Shown: positions 1 through 7,600, counted from the first letter of the stretch. The stretch: DNA of 14,943 bases from Collinsella sp. (GCA_019414465.1 DXLY01000025.1:3169-18111); one strand, 5' to 3'. The notes: generated by a model not told the origin, from the letters alone. Translations and numbers: made by a program.

Positions 1-2162
1 TGCGCACGCTCGAGCTGCTGCGCACCCGCCCCGAGGTGCTCGACAAGTACCAGGAGCGCTTCCGCTACATTAGCGTCGACGAGTATCAGGACACCAACCA
101 CGTCCAGTACGAGATCGCTAACCTGCTGGCCGCCAAGTACCAAAACCTCATGGTCGTGGGCGACGATGACCAGTCCATTTATAGCTGGCGTGGCGCCGAC
201 ATCACCAATATCCTGGACTTTGAGAAGGACTTTAAAGACTGCAAGACCGTTAAGCTGGAGCAGAACTACCGCTCTACTGGTCATATCCTGAGTGCCGCCA
301 ACGCCGTGGTGCGCCATAACTCGCAGCGCAAGGACAAGCGCCTGTTTACGGCCGAGGGCGATGGCGAGAAGATCCAGGCCTTCCAGGCGAGCGACGAGCG
401 CGACGAGGGCCGCTGGATTGCCGGCGAGATCGAGAAGCTGCACTCCAAGGGCACGAGCTACGACGATATCGCCGTGTTCTATCGTACCAACGCCCAGTCG
501 CGCATTCTCGAAGATATGTTCCTGCGCGCGGGCGTGCCCTACAAGATCGTGGGCGGCACGCGATTCTTCGACCGTGCCGAGATCCGCGACGTCATGGCCT
601 ACCTCAAGATGATCGTGAACCCGGCCGACGAGATGAGCGTCAGGCGCGTCATCAACACACCTCGCCGCGGCATCGGTTCCACCTCGATTCAAAAAATTGA
701 GCAGCTGGCGCGCGACAACCGCTGCTCGTTCTTCCAGGCCTGCGAGATCGCGTGCGCCGAAACCGGCATGTTTAGCGCCAAGGTGCGCAATGGCCTGTCG
801 AGCTTTGTGTCGCTGGTGCGCGAGGGCCGTCGCATGGATGGCGAGCTCAAGGACGTCGTCGAGATGATTGTCGACAAGACGGGCCTGCTGCAGGCATTCC
901 GCGCCGAGGGCACCATGGAGTCCGAGAGCCGCGCCGAGAACATCCAGGAATTCCTGGGCGTTGCGGCCGAATTTGAGGAGACGCACGAGGATATCGAGGG
1001 TACGCTCGAGAGCCTAGAAGAGCTGCGCGCAGCCGGTGTTGCCGACGTGCCTGCCGGCGCCGAGCCCGAGTCCGTCGTGGTGAGCGCGCCTGCGCCCGAA
1101 CCGGGGCCGTCCGCCCCGACATCCTCGTTTGAGGCACTCGTCGGCGCGCGCGATGCCGCAGGTTCCAATCCGCTCGATAGCCTAGCCGCCTCGGCGCTCT
1201 CGCCACAGGATGCCCTGGCCGCCGCCATCGCGGGCAACGCGTATGCCGCGCCGACGGAGATGCCAGCGGGTGCCGTGCATGCCGACGAGATTGAGCGCAC
1301 CTACGGTCCGCTCACCTGTAAGGCGCTGCCGGCACTCATGGAGTGGCTGGCCCTGCGCTCCGACTTGGATTCCCTGGCCGGCGAGACGCATGCCATCACC
1401 ATGATGACCATCCACTCCGCCAAGGGCCTGGAGTTCCCGGCGGTGTTCGTGGCCGGCATGGAGGAGGGTATCTTCCCGCACGTGCACGACTTTGGCGGCA
1501 GTGACGATCCAGGCAAGCTCGAGGAGGAGCGTCGCCTGGCCTACGTCGCCATCACGCGCGCCCGTAAACGCCTGTTCTTGACCTATGCGGCCACGCGCCG
1601 TACGTACGGCTCAACTTCTGCCAACCCGCGCTCGCGCTTCCTCAACGAGATTCCGTTTGAGGATATCGAGTTCAGCGGTATCGGTTCTGCCGGTTTTGAG
1701 GGCACGGGCTGGGAGAAGCGCGGCGATCGTCGCGGCACCTTTGGCTCGGGCATGGGCTCGGATATGTACGGCGGCAAGGTGTTTGGCTCACATACGCGCT
1801 CGACGGGCGGTTCCGCCTCGCGCGGCGGATCGAGCTTCGACGATTTCTTTGGTGGCAGCAGTTACGGGACCGAGCGCCATCGCGGGGTCTCGCCCGACGC
1901 TGGTCGTGTTGCCTCGACCTTTGGCTCGGGTGCACCGCGAGCCAAAAAGCCGTCGTCCAAGGTATCGCCGACGGTGGAGCGCAAGGTCGATCGCGCGAGC
2001 GCATCGCAGGATTTTGCCGCGGGCGATACCGTGAGTCACAAGACCTTTGGCACGGGTACCGTGATCTCGGTTGTCGGAGACATGATCGAGGTTCAATTCG
2101 AAAAGACCGGCCAGACCAAAAAGCTAATGAAGGGCTTCGCGCCTATAGTGAAACTGACCTAG
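1..2162 (+). CDS. pcrA: ATP-dependent DNA helicase PcrA/UvrD (superfamily 1A), 5' truncated by the window edge
   Basis: This is a 3'-5' DNA helicase that unwinds DNA in nucleotide excision repair and removes recombinase from DNA. The reading frame enters from the left edge (first full codon at 3), so Walker A (motif I) lies outside. Visible motifs are VDEYQDTN (Walker B, about 75-105), GDDDQSIYSWRGA (motif III), LEQNYRS (motif IV), TIHSAKGLEFP (motif V, about 1405-1440) and EEERRLAYVAITRARKRL (motif VI, about 1525-1575). The last 50 residues form the PcrA-type C-terminal Tudor-like domain (GDTVSHKTFGTGTV). Two parts are unusual: an Ala/Pro/Glu-rich insert of about 100 residues (about 1010-1320) before motif V, and a Gly/Ser-rich linker (about 1690-1990). 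In Firmicutes PcrA the DEYQDTN motif sits near residue 225, so the whole protein is probably about 900 residues, against about 730 usually. The stop is TAG at 2160. No terminator follows closely. Confidence 0.95.
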   Translation, partial: RTLELLRTRPEVLDKYQERFRYISVDEYQDTNHVQYEIANLLAAKYQNLMVVGDDDQSIYSWRGADITNILDFEKDFKDCKTVKLEQNYRSTGHILSAANAVVRHNSQRKDKRLFTAEGDGEKIQAFQASDERDEGRWIAGEIEKLHSKGTSYDDIAVFYRTNAQSRILEDMFLRAGVPYKIVGGTRFFDRAEIRDVMAYLKMIVNPADEMSVRRVINTPRRGIGSTSIQKIEQLARDNRCSFFQACEIACAETGMFSAKVRNGLSSFVSLVREGRRMDGELKDVVEMIVDKTGLLQAFRAEGTMESESRAENIQEFLGVAAEFEETHEDIEGTLESLEELRAAGVADVPAGAEPESVVVSAPAPEPGPSAPTSSFEALVGARDAAGSNPLDSLAASALSPQDALAAAIAGNAYAAPTEMPAGAVHADEIERTYGPLTCKALPALMEWLALRSDLDSLAGETHAITMMTIHSAKGLEFPAVFVAGMEEGIFPHVHDFGGSDDPGKLEEERRLAYVAITRARKRLFLTYAATRRTYGSTSANPRSRFLNEIPFEDIEFSGIGSAGFEGTGWEKRGDRRGTFGSGMGSDMYGGKVFGSHTRSTGGSASRGGSSFDDFFGGSSYGTERHRGVSPDAGRVASTFGSGAPRAKKPSSKVSPTVERKVDRASASQDFAAGDTVSHKTFGTGTVISVVGDMIEVQFEKTGQTKKLMKGFAPIVKLT

Positions 2163-2192
2163 GCGGCTTTCCCAGGCACGGCACCTCGGCCT

Positions 2193-2480
2193 TCAATCGT
2201 CGGGCATGACCTCAAGGTCTATGCCCTCCTCTTTCAGGCCGATCTGCCGCACCTGGAAAACCCGTACATCCGGCTAGGCGGGCGCGCCGGGGGCTTTGGT
2301 CGCCTGCTCGGGCAGTCCTGCTCGCACGGAGAGCACATTAAGTGCTCTCCGGCTCGTGCGGAACTCGCGATCGATGTTGCCCCATACGCCCGTCCAGGTC
2401 CTTAGATAACGTTGCTTGCGAACGTCGCTCTGCTCGTCCGCTTTTTTGATCTGGAGAGCCGGGTGGGCTGATATATATGG
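2193..2480 (-). pseudogene. Possible decayed gene remnant, product unknown
   Basis: Between pcrA and the hairpin at 2481-2520 one minus-strand frame reads like protein for about 95 codons. It has charged and aromatic residues in a plausible mix (KADEQSDVRKQRYLRTW, then FQVRQIGLKEEGIDLEVMPD) and ends in TGA at 2193-2195. It is broken by an in-frame TAG at 2274-2276 and has no start codon with a ribosome binding site. Purines are commoner at its first codon positions than in the opposite strand's aligned frame, which is also open (2163-2405) but looks less like protein. I do not recognise the family. It could be a gene fragment left by deletion, or chance openness in GC-rich DNA. Confidence 0.3.
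2327..2351. repeat. Inverted repeat (10-bp stem) in the pcrA-manA gap
   Basis: CGGAGAGCAC and GTGCTCTCCG pair perfectly around the loop ATTAA. No T tract follows on either strand, so it is not a typical intrinsic terminator. It lies inside the putative decayed frame and could be a transcript-stabilising hairpin or chance. Confidence 0.5.
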
Positions 2481-2520
2481 ACAAGGGGCTCCCCCGTTGG
2501 TGAACGGGGGAGCCCCTTGT
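2481..2520 (-). terminator. Perfect 18-bp hairpin, likely terminator of manA and perhaps of pcrA
   Basis: Arms 2481-2498 and 2503-2520 are exact reverse complements around a four-base loop (GGTG). The hairpin starts 23 bases after the manA stop and lies between two convergent genes. The bases after it in the manA direction are CCATATATATC, and in the pcrA direction TGCGTTTGGG, so a strong U tract is absent on both sides. Termination is therefore inferred from stem strength and position. Confidence 0.6.
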
Positions 2521-2543
2521 TGCGTTTGGGTTGTTGGTGCGAA

Positions 2544-3476
2544 CTAGAGGTGGCTGATGATCAGTTCCATCTTGCCTTCGAGGTCGATGGAGCTGACGGT
2601 GCTCGGGGCCAGCAGGTGGCTTCCCTTGTGGACGGGGTCGCCGCAGACGGTGCCTTCGCCGTCGATGACCGACAGGCACATGAAGGGCCAGCGCTGGTCG
2701 AGGGTCTTGCTGCCGTTGGCGCGCACGCGATCGACGGTGTAGCAGGGGTTGGACTCGAGCTCGGTCACGCCGTCCACCTCGGGCGCGGTCACCGTGCCGT
2801 CGGTCGGAGCCTGAGCATCAAAGTCGATGCAGTCGAGGCTCTGCTCAATGTGCAGCGGGCGCAGCTTGCCGTCGGTGCCGGGGCGGTCGTAGTCGTACAG
2901 GCGATATGTCACGTCGCTCGACTGCTGCGTCTCCAGAATCAGCGTGCCGGTCTTGATGGCGTGAACGGTGCCGGAGTCGATCTGGAAAAAGTCTCCCTTG
3001 TGAATCGGCAGCACGTTGAGCATCTCGTCCCAACGGCCCTCTTCGATCATCTGTGCGGCCTCGGCGCGGTCGTGCGCGCGCTGGCCGACGATGATCGTGG
3101 CGCCGGGCTCGCAGTCCAGCACATACCAGCACTCGGTTTTGCCCAGGCTGCCGTTCTCGTGCTTGGCGGCGTACTCGTCGTTGGGATGAATCTGGATTGA
3201 AAGGTCGTCCTTGGCATCCAGAATCTTAATGAGCAGCGGGAACTCCTTGCCCTCGCAATTGCCAAAGAGCTCGCGGTGCTCGGCCCACAGCCACGACAGC
3301 GTGTGACCGGCATACGGGCCCTCCGCAATCTGGCAGTCACCGTTGGGATGGGCCGAGATGGCCCAGCACTCACCGATGGGACCTTCGGGAATGTCGTAAC
3401 CAAATACGGTTTCGAGCTGGCGGCCGCCCCAGATCTTCTCGTGAAAGATCGGCGTCAGTTTAATCAAATCGGACAT
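2544..3476 (-). CDS. manA: Mannose-6-phosphate isomerase, class I (zinc cupin)
   Basis: The enzyme interconverts mannose 6-phosphate and fructose 6-phosphate in the cytoplasm and so feeds mannose into glycolysis or supplies mannose for glycans. Its 310 residues match the short Bacillus-type ManA. Visible motifs are WGGRQL (16-21), GECWAISAHPNG (35-46), the zinc ligands H97 (IHPND), E115 (GKTE) and H172 (SGTVHA), and the conserved R192 in YRLYDYDR. An ATG two codons upstream (3482) lies directly against the GGGGG stretch, whereas the ATG at 3476 is seven bases from it, so I chose the latter. The gene lies 74 bases after the GntR-type regulator on the same strand and is probably cotranscribed with it. 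This suggests that mannose 6-phosphate is a product of the pathway controlled by that regulator, or that the pairing is only locational. Confidence 0.93.
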   Translation of the reverse strand: MSDLIKLTPIFHEKIWGGRQLETVFGYDIPEGPIGECWAISAHPNGDCQIAEGPYAGHTLSWLWAEHRELFGNCEGKEFPLLIKILDAKDDLSIQIHPNDEYAAKHENGSLGKTECWYVLDCEPGATIIVGQRAHDRAEAAQMIEEGRWDEMLNVLPIHKGDFFQIDSGTVHAIKTGTLILETQQSSDVTYRLYDYDRPGTDGKLRPLHIEQSLDCIDFDAQAPTDGTVTAPEVDGVTELESNPCYTVDRVRANGSKTLDQRWPFMCLSVIDGEGTVCGDPVHKGSHLLAPSTVSSIDLEGKMELIISHL

Positions 3477-3499
3477 GTTCATACCCCCATTGTGTTGCG

Positions 3500-3535
3500 C
3501 GGGCGCTGCACAAAACAGCTCAAAGCGAGCGCCCG
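3500..3535 (-). promoter_or_regulatory. Inverted repeat in the gap between the GntR gene and manA
   Basis: CGGGCGCT (3500-3507) and AGCGCCCG (3528-3535) are exact reverse complements 20 bases apart. In the minus-strand transcript they would form a hairpin just before the manA ribosome binding site. No U tract follows, so a processing or stability role is likelier than termination. The function is inferred. Confidence 0.4.
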
Positions 3536-3550
3536 GATGACTACAAAAAC

Positions 3551-4270
3551 CTATGCCAACGTTACGTTGTGCAACTCAAAGCGGTCGCCAACGTTGCGCG
3601 AGACCGAATACTCAAAGGCGGCGCCGCTGTCCAAAAAGCCAATCTGGGTGAGCTCGAGCAGGGGAGAGCCAAGTTTGGTGTCCAGACGCTCGGCTTCTTC
3701 CTCGGTTGCTGCCACGGCGCGAATGGTACGGTGGAAGCTCGAAATCTTCAGCCCACATTGCTCGCGGATGAAGTGGTAGACCGATCCGTACAGGTCCTTC
3801 TTTTTAAGGCCTGGAATCAGCTCGAGGGGCATGTAGGTGTACTCGATAACGATGGGCTTCTCATCGGCCTGACGCACGCGCACGACGTGATAGGCAAAGT
3901 CATCCTCTGCAATTCCCAGCTGGGCTGCGATGTCCGCTGGTGGATTAACGATCGAGAAATCGTAGACCACCGAGGTCACCTTCTCCCCGCGGTGCTCATA
4001 CGAAAAGCCCTGGGCACGGTCGTTTTTGCCCTGGAAAAACGCCTGGCCGGGAAGTCCCGCCGTGTCCTTAACGTAGGTACCCGATCCACGACGGCTGGTA
4101 ATAAGACCTTCCTCGGTGATTTGCTCGATAGCTCGTTTGACGGTGATTTTGGAAACGCTATAGAGCTCGCAGAACTCAACGACGGTGGGAAGCTTATCGC
4201 CCGGTTTAAGAGCGCCATCCTCAATACTCCGACGAATATCTGCAGCTATCGCCTCGTATTTGGGAATCAT
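3551..4270 (-). CDS. GntR-family transcriptional regulator with UTRA sensor domain (HutC subfamily)
   Basis: This 239-residue protein has an N-terminal winged helix-turn-helix (residues about 1-70, with KPGDKLPTVVEFCELYSVSKITVKRAIEQ and the wing RRGSGTYVKD). A UTRA ligand domain follows (about 90-235, with AYHVVRVRQADEKPIVIEYTYMP and the end SVSRNVGDRFELHNV). UTRA domains of this type commonly bind a phosphorylated sugar that relieves DNA binding. The start at 4270 has a strong ribosome binding site (AAGGAGG, complement at 4275-4281). It is divergent from the 6-phospho-glycosidase/PTS operon and upstream of manA, so it probably controls both and itself. The effector is unknown; the 6-phospho-disaccharide imported by the PTS is the natural candidate. 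Confidence 0.92.
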   Translation of the reverse strand: MIPKYEAIAADIRRSIEDGALKPGDKLPTVVEFCELYSVSKITVKRAIEQITEEGLITSRRGSGTYVKDTAGLPGQAFFQGKNDRAQGFSYEHRGEKVTSVVYDFSIVNPPADIAAQLGIAEDDFAYHVVRVRQADEKPIVIEYTYMPLELIPGLKKKDLYGSVYHFIREQCGLKISSFHRTIRAVAATEEEAERLDTKLGSPLLELTQIGFLDSGAAFEYSVSRNVGDRFELHNVTLA

Positions 4271-4411
4271 GGAACCTCCTTTCCGACATATTTGAATACA
4301 AAAGTAAGTATAACCCTCAACAGGGCACCCATATTACTTTTATCTAAGAAGTTCGAGAAAGAAAAAAGAAAAAGACGCTTTACTTTTAAAATTAGAGCGC
4401 TATAGTTTAAG
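4271..4411. promoter_or_regulatory. Divergent promoter and operator region of the GntR gene and the glycosidase/PTS operon
   Basis: This is the most AT-rich stretch of the window. For the rightward operon a plausible promoter is TTTACT (4379-4384), 16 bases, TATAGT (4401-4406). For the leftward gene a -10 TATACT reads on the minus strand at 4307-4312, with no good -35. The octamer TTACTTTT occurs three times: inverted at 4300-4307 (as AAAAGTAA), and direct at 4334-4341 and 4380-4387. The first overlaps the leftward -10 and start area, and the last overlaps the rightward -35. That placement fits operator half-sites for the adjacent regulator; the assignment is inference. Confidence 0.5.
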
Positions 4412-4573
4412 CAACAAACGGAATCCTAGCGCAGAACAGGATTGACTGTTTGGGGCCGGTTTTGTTTTGGTGGGTTGGATATCGGTATAACCGGTGCGCG
4501 CCCGCGCCGGATAACCTGCCAAAGCAAACCCGTCTCCAACCGGAAGCTCTAGAACACGAAAGCGAGGACTTTG
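4412..4573 (+). promoter_or_regulatory. Structured leader of the glycosidase/PTS operon
   Basis: If transcription starts near 4413, the first gene has a leader of about 160 bases. Bases 4458-4476 can pair with 4513-4531 in a 19-position stem with 15 Watson-Crick pairs, three G-U pairs and one mismatch. The enclosed loop has smaller GC-rich pairings and the dyad CGGT-ATA-ACCG (4483-4493). There is no T tract, so it does not look like a complete attenuator. Its right arm is a repeat found again at 8392-8415. Confidence 0.45.
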
Positions 4574-5974
4574 ATGGCACAGTATCAGCTGCCCCGTGAC
4601 TTCTTCTTTGGCGCTGCTATGTCCGGCCCGCAGACTGAGGGTCAGTGGAACCAGGGCGGCAAGCTCGAGAACCTGTGGGACACCTGGTCCATCCAGGATC
4701 TGGGTTCGTTTTACAACTGCGTTGGCTCTTATGCCGGCAATGACTTTATGGCCAAGTACCAGGAAGACTTTCGCATTTTGAGGGACTTGGGCCTGGATAC
4801 CTATCGCACTTCCATCCAGTGGAGCCGTCTGCTCGATGCCGACGGCAACCTTAATGAGGAGGGCGCTGCGTGGTATCACGAGTTGTTCCGCGCTTCTCGC
4901 GAGGCCGGCCTGGAGCCGTTTGTCAACTTGTACCACTTTGACATGCCCACCTACCTCTTTAACCGTGGCGGCTGGGAGAGCCGTGAGGTCGTCGAGGCTT
5001 ACGCGCATTACGCCGACGTCGCCTTCCACGAGTTTGGCCAGGAGATCAAGTACTGGTTCACCTTTAACGAGCCTATCGTCGAGCCCGAGCAGCGCTATCA
5101 GGAGGGCGTGTGGTTCCCGCAGCTCCACGACTTCACCCGCGCCCGCACCGTGCAGTATCACATCTCGCTGGCGCATGCGCTGGCCGTGGCCAACTATCGT
5201 CGCGCCTATGACGAGGGCGCTATTCGCGCCGATGCCAAGATCGGCATGATCAACTGCTTTACCCCGGTCTACACCAAGCAGAACCCCAGCGAGGCAGACC
5301 TCGAGGCCGTGCGTATGACCAGCGGCATCAACAATCGCTGGTGGCTCGACCTTATTACCAAGGGCGAGCTTCCCGCCGACGTGCTCGACAGCCTGGCCGA
5401 GGGCGGCGTTAAGCTCCCGTTCCGTGCCGGCGACCAAGAGATTCTCAAGCAGGGTGTTGTCGACTGGCTCGGCTGCAACTACTACCACCCCACGCGTGTT
5501 CAGGCGCCGGCGAGCAAGGTCGACCAGTACGGCCTGCCGCACTTTGCCGACGAGTACGTATGGCCCGACGCCGTTATGAACGAGAGCCGCGGCTGGGAAA
5601 TCTACCCGCAGGGCCTCTACGACTTTGGCATGGACTGCGCTAAGAACTACCCCGATCTTGAGTGGTTTGTATCCGAGAACGGTATCGGCATCATGGACGA
5701 ATACAAGAACCGTGACGCCGAAGGAACCATCCAGGATGACTACCGCGTCGACTTTGTGCGCCAGCACCTGGAGTGGGTCGCCAAGGCAATCGCCGAGGGC
5801 GCCAAATGCCGCGGATACCATTACTGGGCCGTCATCGATAACTGGTCTTGGGCCAATGCCTTTAAGAACCGTTACGGCTTTGTCGAGGTCGACCTCATGG
5901 ACGGCTACAAGCGTCGCCTTAAGAAGTCGGCAGCCTGGCTCAAGCAGGTCGCAACGACCCACGTGGTTGATTAG
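4574..5974 (+). CDS. Glycoside hydrolase family 1, probable 6-phospho-beta-glucosidase (or related 6-phospho-beta-glycosidase)
   Basis: The enzyme is expected to cleave a 6-phospho-beta-disaccharide delivered by the PTS into a sugar 6-phosphate and a free sugar, in the cytoplasm. The protein has 466 residues, usual for GH1, with no signal peptide. The acid/base glutamate is E166 (FTFNEP) and the nucleophile E368 (FVSENG). Near the C terminus the sequence NWSWANAFKNRYGF replaces the glutamate typical of plain beta-glucosidases by S425, followed by W426, K431 and Y434. This resembles the phosphate-binding Ser/Trp/Lys/Tyr set of 6-phospho enzymes, but the lysine is one residue earlier than in LacG. 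The start is the ATG at 4574, with GCGAGG seven bases upstream; a TTG directly before it is less likely. The PTS genes follow on the same strand after 120 bases. Gluco, galacto or manno specificity cannot be told from sequence. Confidence 0.9.
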   Translation: MAQYQLPRDFFFGAAMSGPQTEGQWNQGGKLENLWDTWSIQDLGSFYNCVGSYAGNDFMAKYQEDFRILRDLGLDTYRTSIQWSRLLDADGNLNEEGAAWYHELFRASREAGLEPFVNLYHFDMPTYLFNRGGWESREVVEAYAHYADVAFHEFGQEIKYWFTFNEPIVEPEQRYQEGVWFPQLHDFTRARTVQYHISLAHALAVANYRRAYDEGAIRADAKIGMINCFTPVYTKQNPSEADLEAVRMTSGINNRWWLDLITKGELPADVLDSLAEGGVKLPFRAGDQEILKQGVVDWLGCNYYHPTRVQAPASKVDQYGLPHFADEYVWPDAVMNESRGWEIYPQGLYDFGMDCAKNYPDLEWFVSENGIGIMDEYKNRDAEGTIQDDYRVDFVRQHLEWVAKAIAEGAKCRGYHYWAVIDNWSWANAFKNRYGFVEVDLMDGYKRRLKKSAAWLKQVATTHVVD

Positions 5975-6094
5975 CGACCGGGCGAACGCCCAGACCGCGC
6001 GCCGCCGCGCGCAAAACATGGCACATCTGGTGGCAGAGGGCGACAGACCACCGTGCGCATAGGAAAAGGCCGGATTTGAAAGTTAGGAGCAATC

Positions 6095-7447
6095 ATGGCC
6101 AGTGACAACGGAAAGAGCTTCCTCGACAAGTTTGCCGAGGTCTCTGCGAAGGTGGGAAACCAGGTTCACCTGCGTTCCCTGCGCGATGCCTTCGCGACCA
6201 TCACGCCGCTCTATATCCTTGCGGGTATCGCGGTTCTTATTAACAACGTCGTGTTCCCCCTGTTCCCGCTCGATGCAGCGGGCCTTGCCAACCTTCAGAC
6301 GTGGGGTTCGGCAATTACGCTGGGCACCCTCAACGTCTCTGCCATTATCTTGGCCGGATTGATCGGCTACAGCCTCGCTAAGAACGAGCGCTTCGATAAC
6401 CCGCTTGCCTGCGTGGTCGTCGCCATCTCTGCTTTCGTCATCATGATGCCGCAGCAGATCACCGCCACGCTTGCCGCCACGAGCCCGCTGCTCACCGACA
6501 AGATCACCTCTGCCGAGGTCACGGGCGCCCTTTCGACTGCCAACACCGGCACCAACGGCCTGTTCGCGGCTATCATCATCGCCCTGCTCTCCGTCACGCT
6601 CTTCATTAAGATTTCCGGCGTCGAGAAGCTTAAGGTCAAGCTGGGCGAGGGTGTGCCTCCCGCGGTCTCCAACTCCTTTAACGTCATGATCCCGATGCTG
6701 CTCAACCTCTCGATCTTCGCCATTGCCGCGGCTCTGCTCGCCGTGTTTGCCGGCACCGATCTGTGCACCATCATCTCCACGTGCATTTCCAACCCGCTCA
6801 AGAGCATCATGAACGCCGGTCCGTGGGCTGTTATCCTCATCTACACGCTTGCGAACCTGCTGTTCTGCGTCGGCATTCACCAGTCCACCATCTCTGGCGC
6901 TACCGTCGAGCCGATCCTGACCATGCTCATCGTCGACAACATGGCCACCTTTGCCGCCGGCGGCACCATCCAGCCCGATCACTACATGAACATGCAGATC
7001 GTCAACAGCTTCGCCCTTATCGGCGGCTCGGGCTGCACCCTCATGCTCCTGCTCGATACCTTCCTGTTCTCTAAGAACAAGGCTTCCAAGACCGTTGCCA
7101 AGATGGCTATCGTTCCTGGCCTGTTTAACATCAACGAGCCGGTCATCTACGGTTACCCCGTCGTGTACAACCTGCCGCTCATGATTCCGTTCGTGCTTCT
7201 TCCCGACCTGTTCATCGGCATCACCTATGGCCTGACCTGCGCGGGCATCATCAGCCCCTGCATCGCCCAGGTGCCTTGGACCATGCCTCCCGTCATTAAC
7301 GCCCTGCTTGCCACGGGCTTTGACTGGCGCGCCGGCATGTGGCAGGCCCTCGAGCTTGTCATCGGCATGGCTGTCTACCTGCCCTTTATGAGGATCTCCG
7401 AGAAGGCCATCGCCAAGCAGGAGGCCCTTGCCGAGCAGAACGCCTAA
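6095..7447 (+). CDS. celB: PTS lactose/cellobiose family, membrane component EIIC
   Basis: This integral membrane permease carries a beta-disaccharide (cellobiose, chitobiose or lactose type) across the membrane while it is phosphorylated by EIIB. It has 450 residues, the family length, with many hydrophobic segments. Recognisable parts are the N-terminal SLRDAFATITPLYILAGI, the GIHQSTISGATVEPI stretch near residue 265, and the substrate-site motif FNINEPVIYGYP near residue 345. The start has TAGGAGC at 6084-6090. It stands 120 bases after the GH1 gene; this gap holds small GC-rich hairpins (5980-5991, 5997-6012) but no T tract, so the genes are probably cotranscribed. The symbol is by family; the true substrate is not known. 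Confidence 0.92.
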   Translation: MASDNGKSFLDKFAEVSAKVGNQVHLRSLRDAFATITPLYILAGIAVLINNVVFPLFPLDAAGLANLQTWGSAITLGTLNVSAIILAGLIGYSLAKNERFDNPLACVVVAISAFVIMMPQQITATLAATSPLLTDKITSAEVTGALSTANTGTNGLFAAIIIALLSVTLFIKISGVEKLKVKLGEGVPPAVSNSFNVMIPMLLNLSIFAIAAALLAVFAGTDLCTIISTCISNPLKSIMNAGPWAVILIYTLANLLFCVGIHQSTISGATVEPILTMLIVDNMATFAAGGTIQPDHYMNMQIVNSFALIGGSGCTLMLLLDTFLFSKNKASKTVAKMAIVPGLFNINEPVIYGYPVVYNLPLMIPFVLLPDLFIGITYGLTCAGIISPCIAQVPWTMPPVINALLATGFDWRAGMWQALELVIGMAVYLPFMRISEKAIAKQEALAEQNA

Positions 7448-7503
7448 ACGGTTCGTTTTCCCTTTCATTGTTGCGGGCGCCGGTGTGCGGTGCCGGTGCT
7501 CGC

Positions 7504-7545
7504 GGCTCCCCCTGCGTAAAGACGCAGGGGGTGGGTACAGTAGCC
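7504..7545 (+). promoter_or_regulatory. Intercistronic hairpin between EIIC and EIIB genes
   Basis: CCCCCTGCGT (7508-7517) and ACGCAGGGGG (7522-7531) form a perfect 10-bp stem with loop AAAG. An outer CGGCT (7504-7508) / AGCCG (7541-7545) pairing is possible, but it shares base 7508. No T tract follows. Placed in a 153-base gap inside an operon, it may set relative mRNA stability of the EIIC and EIIB-EIIA parts. The role is inferred. Confidence 0.5.
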
Positions 7546-7600
7546 GCAAGGAATAAAACCAGTTGTCGTCTGCGCGCCGCGCAGTTATAAGGAGGAAACC

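Noticed and set aside
2163..2405. Open plus-strand frame directly following the pcrA stop in the same frame
   Set aside because: It lacks a start codon and ribosome binding site, and its purine-first codon use is poorer than that of the opposite strand; read-through of the pcrA TAG is not supported.
4400..6019. Long open frame on the minus strand opposite the GH1 gene (539 codons)
   Set aside because: It is antisense to a clear GH1 enzyme with catalytic motifs, has no family features, and arises from GC-rich codon structure.
5975..6094. Terminator between the GH1 gene and EIIC
   Set aside because: The GC-rich hairpins at 5980-5991 and 5997-6012 have no T tract after them; read-through within an operon is likelier.
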